Shown here piece by piece: positions 26,101 to 33,207 of a stretch of 64,000 bases of DNA. Each line of letters begins with the position of its first letter. The first letter of the stretch is position 1. The position numbers and the translations under genes were made by a program. Source of the DNA: Paenirhizobium cremeum (GTDB taxonomy: Bacteria; Pseudomonadota; Alphaproteobacteria; Rhizobiales; Rhizobiaceae); assembly GCF_022884085.1 (NCBI RefSeq), contig NZ_JAGGCS010000008.1, forward strand, positions 124,001-188,000, in the 5' to 3' direction. The notes under the pieces were generated by a model. It was not told where the DNA came from. It made no database searches and saw nothing but the letters and a program-made list of their open reading frames with translations.

Positions 26101-26140
26101 AGGAAAGGCCCGGCGATGATCTCGCCGGGCCTTCCTTTTT
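26101..26140. terminator. Bidirectional terminator between SDR-2 and livF
   Basis: AAGGCCCGGCGA (26105-26116) and TCGCCGGGCCTT (26122-26133) form a perfect 12-bp stem with a 5-nt loop. CCTTTTT follows on the plus strand and an A-rich tract lies on the other side. It serves both convergent operons. Confidence 0.88.
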
Positions 26141-26158
26141 CTGCCTGCGGTAGAGTGG

Positions 26159-26881
26159 TCAGGCGGCGTCCTCGATGTGGCCCCCCAGGAAGAGCTGGCC
26201 GACGCGGGGGTCTTTCAAAAGCGTGTCGGCCTTGTCGAACATACGGGTCTGGCCGAGTTCAAGCACGAGGCCATAGTCGGACATGGCGAGCGCCGCCTTG
26301 GCGTTCTGTTCGACCATGAGGATTGTCACGCCCTGATCGCGAAGACGGATCAGCGTCTGGAACACTTCCTGTACGAGGTTGGGCGACAGGCCGATCGAGG
26401 GCTCGTCGATCAGGATCAGCTTCGGATCGAGAAGCAGGGCGCGGGCGATTTCCAACTGCTTTTGCTGGCCGCCGGAAAGCTCGATCGCCTTCTGGTCCTT
26501 GCGCTGGCGCAACATGGGAAACTGGTCCATGACCTCCTCCATGCGCCGCTTCACCTTGGCTTGGTCCTTCGAGGTGATGCCGCCCAGTTCGAGGTTATGA
26601 TAGACGGAGAGCTGGGGTACCACATTGCGGCCCTGCGGCACATAGGTGACGCCGCGGGCGATCATTTCGGCCGGGCTCTTGCGGGTGACGTTCTCGCCAT
26701 CCAGCAGGATTTCGCCGGAGTGGATATTGAGAAGCCCGAAGATCGCCTTGAACACGGTCGACTTGCCTGCGCCGTTCGGGCCGATCACGGTGGTGATCGA
26801 TGCCTTTGGAATGGTGAAGGACGTGCCGTTCAGGATGGTGATGCGGCCGTAGCCGCCGATGATTTTCTTGAGTTCCAGCAT
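26159..26881 (-). CDS. livF: Branched-chain-type ABC transporter ATPase (LivF)
   Basis: An ATPase of 240 aa. Walker A is GPNGAGKST (near residue 34), the signature LSGGQQKQLEIARALL and Walker B LILIDEPSIGLSP. The short size and the GLVLELG ending match LivF. It is the last gene of a livKHMGF-order operon, separated from livG by a single base. The neighbourhood suggests an aromatic or alicyclic carboxylate rather than branched-chain amino acids. Confidence 0.88.
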   Translation of the reverse strand: MLELKKIIGGYGRITILNGTSFTIPKASITTVIGPNGAGKSTVFKAIFGLLNIHSGEILLDGENVTRKSPAEMIARGVTYVPQGRNVVPQLSVYHNLELGGITSKDQAKVKRRMEEVMDQFPMLRQRKDQKAIELSGGQQKQLEIARALLLDPKLILIDEPSIGLSPNLVQEVFQTLIRLRDQGVTILMVEQNAKAALAMSDYGLVLELGQTRMFDKADTLLKDPRVGQLFLGGHIEDAA

Positions 26882-26882
26882 G

Positions 26883-27650
26883 TCAGCCTCCGAGATAAGC
26901 GTCGATGACCATCTGGTTCGACCGGATCTCGTCCGGTGTCCCCTCCGCGATAATCTCGCCTTGCGCCAGCACGATGATGCGGGTGCAGAGCGACATGACG
27001 AACTCCATGTTGTGTTCGATGACCACGAAGGTCGTACCGTGTTCGCGGTTGTAGGTTATAAGCCGCTCCTTGAGGTGGCCGAGCATGGTGAGGTTCACGC
27101 CTCCCGCAGGCTCATCGAGCAACACGATGCCGGGGCCGGCCATAAAGGCCATCGCAGCGTCGACCAGCTTCTGCTGACCGTAGGAGAGCGAGCCCGCCGG
27201 CGTATCCCGGTAGGGCGTCAGGCGGAAGAACTCGATGAGCTGTTCGGCCTTTCCGGTCAGGCCGGCATCCGGCTTGCCGAAGAGGCGCGAGAGCATTGAG
27301 CCTTCGTGCTCCTGTCCGGCGAGGATGACGTTGTCGAGCACCGTCATCTTGGGGAAGACAGAAAGCTGCTGGAAAGTACGGCCAATGCCCATCAAGGAAA
27401 GGTCTGCCGGCCGCACGCCGTCGGTGGACCTGCCGTTGATCTCGCAATGGCCCTGGGTCGGGCGGAGCTGGCCGAGGATGCAGTTGAAGAGCGTCGACTT
27501 GCCGGAGCCGTTCGGCCCGATCAGGCCGAGGATTTCGCCGCGCTGGACGTCGAAGCTGACTCCGTTGACGGCACGAATGCCGCCGAATTGCTTGGAGATG
27601 TTGCGGACCGAGAGAATGGGTCCTTCGGTGTTGCGGATATGCGCGTTCAC
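26883..27650 (-). CDS. livG: Branched-chain-type ABC transporter ATPase (LivG)
   Basis: An ATPase of 255 aa. Walker A is GPNGSGKST, followed by GIGRTFQQLSVFPKMTVLDN, the signature LSYGQQKLVDAAMAFM and Walker B IVLLDEPAGGVN; the extra helical insert is typical of LivG. The start is taken as a GTG at 27650, overlapping the livM stop (GTGA). Earlier in-frame ATGs would run inside livM. It partners livF in the same importer. Confidence 0.85.
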   Translation of the reverse strand: MNAHIRNTEGPILSVRNISKQFGGIRAVNGVSFDVQRGEILGLIGPNGSGKSTLFNCILGQLRPTQGHCEINGRSTDGVRPADLSLMGIGRTFQQLSVFPKMTVLDNVILAGQEHEGSMLSRLFGKPDAGLTGKAEQLIEFFRLTPYRDTPAGSLSYGQQKLVDAAMAFMAGPGIVLLDEPAGGVNLTMLGHLKERLITYNREHGTTFVVIEHNMEFVMSLCTRIIVLAQGEIIAEGTPDEIRSNQMVIDAYLGG

Positions 27651-28621
27651 AGTTGGACTCCCTGTTTCAGATCGCGGCGGGCTTCCTGCTTGGGCTTCAG
27701 CTTGTCGAAGAGCTTGTGGCTGAGGCCGATCAGGCCCGTCGGGGAATAGACCATCAGCACGATGACCAGCGTCGCATAGATGATGAGGTAGTAGCCCTCC
27801 GTGAAGCGAAGCACTTCCGGCAGAAGGATGACCACCGCCGCGCCGAGCATCGGGCCGAAGAAGAAGCCCGAACCGCCGACGACCACCATGAGCAGCAGCT
27901 TCAGGGAGTGGATGAGTGCGAAGCTGGACGGTTCGATGAATTGAACCAGCGGCGCCTGGATGGCTCCGGCGAGCCCCCCGAAGGCCGATCCGATGGCGAA
28001 GGCGAGCAACGTCTGGCGGCGAACCTTGAGGCCGAGGCTTTCGGCGCGGATCGGGTTTTCGCGCAGCGCCTTGAAGGCGCGGCCCCAGGGCGAGCGCAGT
28101 ATCCACCACAACGAACCGGCCGCAAGAAGGAAGCAGACCAGCGAGAAATAGTAGAAGGCGATATTCGAGTCCGTGGTGAAGCCGAAGAAGGATGGGCGCT
28201 CCATGCCGCTGAGGCCGAAGGAACCGCCGGTAATCTCCTCCTCGTTGCGCAGCACCAGGAAGAGAAGCGTGTTGAAGGCCAGTGTCACGAAGGCGAGAAA
28301 ATGGTGTTGCACGCGCAGCGCCGGATAGCCGAGCAGAAGGCCCATGGCGAAGCTGGCCGCGATCGACAGGACGGCCGCAAAAAACCAGTGGATGCCGGCC
28401 AGCGTCATCAACGCGGTGATGTAGGCGCCGATGCCCATGAACGCGGCCTGCGCGAGACTGACCTGACCGGCATAACCGAGCGTCAGGTTGAGACCCATGG
28501 CGGCGATCGAAAACAGCAGCCATGAGCACAGCGTATAGACGATGTAGTTTCCCTGGCCGATGGGAGCCGCCACGAGCGCGGCGATGCCGAGGACGAGAAG
28601 GGCGGGTTGAAAGCGGATCAT
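27647..28621 (-). CDS. livM: Branched-chain-type ABC transporter permease (LivM)
   Basis: A hydrophobic 324-aa protein with roughly eight to ten transmembrane segments. It shows the LivM-type motifs NLTLGYAGQVSLAQAAFMGIGAY (about 44-66) and the C-terminal ALRENPIRAESLGLKVRRQTLLAF loop that contacts the ATPase. The ATG at 28621 overlaps the livH stop. The charged C-terminal tail (KLFDKLKPKQEARRDLK) is cytoplasmic. It forms the membrane channel with LivH. Confidence 0.87.
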   Translation of the reverse strand: MIRFQPALLVLGIAALVAAPIGQGNYIVYTLCSWLLFSIAAMGLNLTLGYAGQVSLAQAAFMGIGAYITALMTLAGIHWFFAAVLSIAASFAMGLLLGYPALRVQHHFLAFVTLAFNTLLFLVLRNEEEITGGSFGLSGMERPSFFGFTTDSNIAFYYFSLVCFLLAAGSLWWILRSPWGRAFKALRENPIRAESLGLKVRRQTLLAFAIGSAFGGLAGAIQAPLVQFIEPSSFALIHSLKLLLMVVVGGSGFFFGPMLGAAVVILLPEVLRFTEGYYLIIYATLVIVLMVYSPTGLIGLSHKLFDKLKPKQEARRDLKQGVQL

Positions 28622-29496
28622 ACGGTTCTCCCTTCCGGGGTGCCGAGCAGCCCCTGCGGACGCAGAAGGATGATGGCGATAAGCAGGATGAGCGGCATGG
28701 CCGAACGATACTCGGCGGAGATATAGACCGCTGAGAGATTGTCGATGATGCCGATGAGAAGGCCGCCGACGAGGGCGCCGCGGATCTGGTTGAAGCCGCC
28801 GACGATGGCGGCGATGAAGGCGACGAGGCCGAGCGTTTCGCCGTTGGAAAACTTGGCGAGATAGATCGGCGAAATCAGCACCGATGCGATGGTCGCGAGC
28901 GCCGCATTGATGAGAAAGGTGTAGAGCACCATACGCTTGACGTTGACACCGAGAATTTCGGCAACGCCGGGGTTCTGGGCGCTCGCCTGCATGCAGCGGC
29001 CGGTGCGCGTGCGGCCGAGGAAGAGCTGCAGGCCGCCGATGGCGAGCATCGAGACGGCGAGATTGCAGATGTCCTGCACGGACACGCTTGCTCCAGCAAC
29101 CTGATAGACCGTCTGCGGAAAGATAGCCGGGAAAGGCTGGGCAGTGGCGCCATAGAATTCCTTGACGCTTTCCTTCATCAGAAGGCCGAGCGCGATGGTG
29201 GCGATGACGAGCGGCAAGGTGCCGTGGGGCAACATCGGCTCGACGATCAGCCGTTTGAAGGCGACACCCAGTATGAGAAGCGACAGTGCGAGGCCGAGGA
29301 TCACCGAGGCCCACAGCGGCATGCCGAGCACGGTCATGCCGATCAGCACGAAGAAGGCGGGCAGCATGATGAACTCGCCCTGGGCGAAATTGATCGTCTG
29401 CGAAGCCTGCCAGAGCAGGGTGAAGCCCACGGCGGCTAGGGCATAGATGGACCCGGCGGCAAGGCCGGAAACGAGAATTTGAAGAAGCTCGGCCAT
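28618..29496 (-). CDS. livH: Branched-chain-type ABC transporter permease (LivH)
   Basis: A permease of 292 aa with about eight membrane segments. The family motif GSIYALAAVGFTLLWQASQTINFAQGEFIML lies at the N-terminus, and MQASAQNPGVAEILGVNVKR is the cytoplasmic coupling loop near residue 185. It follows the binding-protein gene by 94 bp and overlaps livM by 4 bp. Confidence 0.88.
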   Translation of the reverse strand: MAELLQILVSGLAAGSIYALAAVGFTLLWQASQTINFAQGEFIMLPAFFVLIGMTVLGMPLWASVILGLALSLLILGVAFKRLIVEPMLPHGTLPLVIATIALGLLMKESVKEFYGATAQPFPAIFPQTVYQVAGASVSVQDICNLAVSMLAIGGLQLFLGRTRTGRCMQASAQNPGVAEILGVNVKRMVLYTFLINAALATIASVLISPIYLAKFSNGETLGLVAFIAAIVGGFNQIRGALVGGLLIGIIDNLSAVYISAEYRSAMPLILLIAIILLRPQGLLGTPEGRTV

Positions 29497-29590
29497 GGTA
29501 TCGTCCTCAAAGGCTGTCGGTCGGCTTTGCGAATGTGGATGAGACAGGCCGGCGGCGCATGTCCGCCGGCCATGGGACTGCCCTTCGGGG

Positions 29591-30718
29591 TCAGTTCGGC
29601 GGCAGGATGGCTTCCACGACCTGCTGGCCGTTCTCGACCTTCACGAAGAAGCTCTCGCGAGACATTTCGCCGGTCTCATCCCAGCTCACATCCATGAGGA
29701 CGCCCGGATATTCTGAGGCCTTGAGGGTGAGACCGTGCAGCTTTTCGGCGATTGCCTTGCTGTCGGGCTTGCCGACCATTTCGGTCACATATTTCAAGAT
29801 CCAGGCCGCGGTGTAGCCTTTGATGGCGTTGTGATCCGGCGTGTACTTGTACTTCGCCTTGAAGCGTTCGACCATTTCCTTGAGGGCTGGAATGTTTGCA
29901 TCCGGCGTAAGGCCGACATGGCCGGCCGCGCCGTTGGCCGCTTCGCCGGCGAGCTCGATCACCTTGTGGCCGATCAGCGTGGTTTCTCCGAGCAGTGGCT
30001 TGGAAATGCCCTGTTTGCGCGCTTCGCGCAGGAAGCGCGCGCTTTCTTCCTCGGTATAGTAGACGAAGAAAGCGTCGGCATCAGAGTTCTTGAGCTTCAG
30101 CACGTCGGCGGAGAAATCAGCCTGGGCCTGTTCGGAGGGAACGTCCACGACGATTTCCAGGCCGGCCTTCTTGGCTTCGTCGAGGAAGGCCTGATGACCG
30201 CCCTTGCCGAATTCGGTGTTGGCCCAGGCGACGCCGACCTTCTTCACACCCATCTTCTCGACCATGTATTTCACGAGCTTCGGCACGCCCTTCTGGGAGC
30301 CGAAGGCAGTGCGGAAGATGTAGGGATTGCCCTTGGCGGTGATGGACGGCGCTTCGGAACCGGTGAACTGCGGAATGCCGTATTGTTTGGCGACCAGCAT
30401 GTTGACGACAGTGGACGAAGAGAACACCGTGCCCATGATGGCATAGACTTCTTCGTCGATCGCCTTCTGCACCAGTGCACGCGAAACCTGCGGGTCTGTC
30501 TGGCTGTCGTATTCGAAGATCTTGACGGGTTCCTTGAGGATGCCGCCCTGGGCGTTGATTTCCTCGAAGCCCATGGCCACGCCATCCCGGAAATTGGTGC
30601 CGGCAGCAGCTCCCGGGCCGGACAGCTCGACAATGGAGCCGACCTTCAGTTCGGCGAGTGCGGGCATGGCGCCCAGCGCCAGAACCATAGCGGTTGCGGA
30701 AAGCAGTTTCTTGATCAT
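29591..30718 (-). CDS. livK: Periplasmic substrate-binding protein of the Liv-type importer
   Basis: A 375-aa protein with a signal peptide (MIKKLLSATAMVLALGAMPALA) and a type I periplasmic binding fold. Segments include VGSIVELSGPGAAAGTNFRDGVAMGFEEIN and GTVFSSSTVVNMLVAKQYGIPQFTGSEAPS. Homologues carry amino acids but also aromatic acids and alicyclic compounds. The start at 30718 lies 6 bp after GGGAGG. As the first gene of the operon, it would determine specificity. Position next to the flavoprotein/SDR operon suggests the imported acid is their substrate. Confidence 0.86.
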   Translation of the reverse strand: MIKKLLSATAMVLALGAMPALAELKVGSIVELSGPGAAAGTNFRDGVAMGFEEINAQGGILKEPVKIFEYDSQTDPQVSRALVQKAIDEEVYAIMGTVFSSSTVVNMLVAKQYGIPQFTGSEAPSITAKGNPYIFRTAFGSQKGVPKLVKYMVEKMGVKKVGVAWANTEFGKGGHQAFLDEAKKAGLEIVVDVPSEQAQADFSADVLKLKNSDADAFFVYYTEEESARFLREARKQGISKPLLGETTLIGHKVIELAGEAANGAAGHVGLTPDANIPALKEMVERFKAKYKYTPDHNAIKGYTAAWILKYVTEMVGKPDSKAIAEKLHGLTLKASEYPGVLMDVSWDETGEMSRESFFVKVENGQQVVEAILPPN

Positions 30719-30933
30719 CGACATCCTCCCGTGAATGATCGGTTCTAAAAATCCGAGCGGCGGCCGGGTGGGCCATCCGTCAGAACGCAAGGTCCGGAGG
30801 TCTCCTCCCGCCGGGCTCGCGATTTCGGTATGCAGTGAGTCTCATCCTCCCAGATGAGAGGCGGGAGCGAAACCGGTTCCGTTCTCCCGCCGAACGCCAA
30901 GTGCTCTTCCGGAATTTCCTTTCAGGATGGAAA

Positions 30934-30947
30934 TCGCACCGGTGCGA
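30934..30947. promoter_or_regulatory. Perfect 14-bp GC palindrome upstream of the liv operon
   Basis: TCGCACCGGTGCGA is a perfect palindrome 216 bp before livK, in the 289-bp gap between livK and the epimerase gene. Nearby, CGGAATTTCCTTTCA (30910-30924) weakly resembles the 15-bp IclR-like pattern. Either could regulate livK; neither is proven. Confidence 0.4.
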
Positions 30948-31007
30948 CCCCTGTTTTGATTATTGACAAAATCACGCAGCCCGCATCCGGGAAATGGACG
31001 ATGGGGA

Positions 31008-31907
31008 CTAAACATTGGATAATTCCTTCTCGTGCCCAGCCTTCAGTTCGGCAATGGCGAGCCGAATTCCGTTTCCGATGTCGGTGACCGGTTGAGCTCC
31101 GAGAAAGGCCGGTACAGGGTCCGATACGAGCTCGGAGGGAATGCGGAGCGGAGCGCCGTTGATCGCGATTTTTGTCCAGCCGGATTGCCGGGCCAGTTCC
31201 GCGACGAAGTCCTTCATATCGGCAGTATCGCCGGACATTGTGAGAACGGCGGCCCCCTCAAGCGGGGCGGTCATGGCCGAGGCCAGCATTCTCGCGACAT
31301 CGTCGACATAGACGAAGCCAACCCGGCCGGAAAAGCGTATTTCCGCCGGTTCCCGACGAATGGCGGCCGCAATTGCAATGGAGGGGCCAGCCGCGATGCC
31401 GGCGCTGACGCCTGGCCCGTAGATGATGTAGGGGCGCAGGCCGAGGCTCGGTATGCCGTAATCCAGGAAGAAGGCCCGCGCAGCACCCTCGACGGCAAGT
31501 TTTGTAGAACCGTAGATGGTCATCGGCTGCGGATGAATGGCATCTTCCGGCCCGAACACGCCTGCGGTGGAAAGATAGGCGACCGGGAGGCGGCGTGCCT
31601 TTGCTGCTTCGAGCACATTCAGGCTTCCGATCAGATTGACGCGCACGCCGAGTACGGGATCACGGGCGCAGTCGACCGTCATCAGCCCCACGAGATGGAC
31701 GATTCCATCGCAGTCCCGAGCGGCCTGGAGAACGGTATTGGGGTCGGTGATATCGCCCGCGACGATTTCGACGGGGATCCCAGCGGGCAAGCGGTCTGGG
31801 CGGGGCGAAAGATCGAGGATACGAACCGTGTGGCCTGCCTCATGGAGCGCGGCGACCGTGCGCACGCCGACGAAGCCTGTACCGCCGGTAACGAGGATGC
31901 GGCTCAT
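31008..31907 (-). CDS. NAD-dependent epimerase/dehydratase family protein
   Basis: An extended SDR of 299 aa. It shows the cofactor motif VTGGTGFVGVRTVAAL near residue 6, the catalytic Ser/Thr region YLSTAGVFGPED and YGSTKLAVE (Tyr/Lys) near residue 133. IVEL-type markers of sugar nucleotide enzymes are weak, so a small polyol, ketone or sugar lactone substrate is equally possible. It is divergent from the Gfo/Idh gene; the shared 211-bp region contains the IclR-like operator with long inverted repeats. GGGAG precedes the start by 8 bp. Confidence 0.78.
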   Translation of the reverse strand: MSRILVTGGTGFVGVRTVAALHEAGHTVRILDLSPRPDRLPAGIPVEIVAGDITDPNTVLQAARDCDGIVHLVGLMTVDCARDPVLGVRVNLIGSLNVLEAAKARRLPVAYLSTAGVFGPEDAIHPQPMTIYGSTKLAVEGAARAFFLDYGIPSLGLRPYIIYGPGVSAGIAAGPSIAIAAAIRREPAEIRFSGRVGFVYVDDVARMLASAMTAPLEGAAVLTMSGDTADMKDFVAELARQSGWTKIAINGAPLRIPSELVSDPVPAFLGAQPVTDIGNGIRLAIAELKAGHEKELSNV

Positions 31908-32031
31908 CTGCTGAACTCCCGGCGCAAGGATCGGCAGCCATGGCTAGCAAGCTCGCAATGGCGTTGGCGCATCGGCGCGGTCTGGTGCATGCGATCCTCC
32001 CCTCATTCTTCCTCGATCCAGACAATTGCAA

Positions 32032-32072
32032 AAAATGGAATAATGTTCAATAATAAACTTCAATTCCATTTT
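32032..32072. promoter_or_regulatory. Long inverted repeat with IclR-like operator in the epimerase/Gfo-Idh divergon
   Basis: AAAATGGAAT (32032-32041) and ATTCCATTTT (32063-32072) are perfect 10-bp inverted arms with a 21-bp spacer. Inside, TGGAATAATGTTCAA (32036-32050) fits TKGAWT-N3-RTTCMA. Read on the minus strand, TTGAACATTATTCCA resembles the site at 11184 (TTGAATATTATTCCA) in 14 of 15 bases. It lies 47 bp before the Gfo/Idh start. Confidence 0.6.
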
Positions 32073-32118
32073 GATTTTTGTTTTGATGGTCTCCGGTCAA
32101 GAACCAGGGAGGATTTTG

Positions 32119-33177
32119 ATGACTGAAAAGATAAGCGTTGCCGTCATCGGCGCCGGCGCGATCGGGCGCACCCATATCGACACTCTTGCCAAGGCTCCAG
32201 GCCTGCGCCTCGGCGCAATTGTCGATCCGATGCCAAGCGGAGCGGCGCTGGCGCAATCGCTCGGCATACCCTGTTTGCCGGACGTTGCTTCGCTCATTGC
32301 ATCGGGACTTGTGACGGCGGCCGTCGTCGCCACGCCGAACGAAACCCACCTGCCGATTTCCGCAGCGCTTCTCGAAGCGGGAATGCCTGTGCTGCTCGAA
32401 AAGCCGGTCGCCGAAAGCCTTGCTTCGGCCTTGAGCCTGATCGCGGTTGCGCAGAGAACAGGCGTTCCGCTCCTTGTCGGCCATCATCGCCGCCACAATC
32501 CGATCGTTCGGGCGGCTCACGCCGCGATCCGTGCGGGCCGTATCGGTGATCTCGTCATGGCGACCGTCACCTGCACGCTTGCCAAACCGCCTTCTTATTT
32601 CGAGGCCGCCTGGCGCAAGACGCCCGGCGCGGGTGGGCCGCTGCTGATCAATCTCGTGCACGAGATCGATCTCCTGCGCCATTTCTTCGGCGAGATCGCG
32701 AGTGTGCAGGCGATGACCAGCAATGCACGCCGCGGTTTCCCGGTAGAGGACACCGCGGCCGTTGCGTTGACCTTCACGAATGGCGGGCTTGCCACGTTGT
32801 GCATCTCCGATACCGCGACCGGTCCCTGGGCCTGGGATTTGTCGGCCGGCGAAAACCCGGCGCGGTTCCCCGCTCATCCGGTGACGGCGCATCATTACGC
32901 CGGAAGCCGGGCGGGCCTTTCCCTGCCTGATCTGATGCTCTGGGAGCCGGAGGGCGAACCTGACTGGACCCGCAGGCTGAGGTCCTCGATGCTTCCCGTT
33001 ATGCCAGCAGATCCCTATGAGGAGCAGCTTCGTCATTTCGAGGCGCTGATCCGCCTGGGCGGCGCGCCGCTCGTTTCCGCCCGCGATGCGACCGCCAATC
33101 TCATCGTGCTTGACGCGATCCGTCTTGCCGCCGAGCGTGGCACAGCGGTTCGCGTCGATCTGACGCCGCTCGGCTAG
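32119..33177 (+). CDS. Gfo/Idh/MocA family oxidoreductase
   Basis: A 352-aa protein with an N-terminal Rossmann fold (VAVIGAGAIGRTHIDTL, residues 7-23). The conserved EKPVAES (near residue 93) carries the catalytic-type lysine, and the C-terminal substrate domain has GGPLLINLVHEIDLLRHFFGE near residue 180. Members oxidise or reduce a hydroxyl on sugars, inositols and related polyols, including ring polyols. AGGGAGG precedes the ATG at 32119. Divergent from the epimerase gene, and under the same apparent operator as the flavoprotein genes, it may act on a polyhydroxylated ring acid. Confidence 0.82.
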   Translation: MTEKISVAVIGAGAIGRTHIDTLAKAPGLRLGAIVDPMPSGAALAQSLGIPCLPDVASLIASGLVTAAVVATPNETHLPISAALLEAGMPVLLEKPVAESLASALSLIAVAQRTGVPLLVGHHRRHNPIVRAAHAAIRAGRIGDLVMATVTCTLAKPPSYFEAAWRKTPGAGGPLLINLVHEIDLLRHFFGEIASVQAMTSNARRGFPVEDTAAVALTFTNGGLATLCISDTATGPWAWDLSAGENPARFPAHPVTAHHYAGSRAGLSLPDLMLWEPEGEPDWTRRLRSSMLPVMPADPYEEQLRHFEALIRLGGAPLVSARDATANLIVLDAIRLAAERGTAVRVDLTPLG

Positions 33178-33207
33178 CCGGGAGAGACGCGCTATCGCCA
33201 TGGTCCG

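Noticed and set aside
30965..30978. FNR/FixK-box-like TTGAT-type sequence near the liv promoter
   Set aside because: The second half (GACAA) departs from ATCAA at two of five positions, which is too weak to call.
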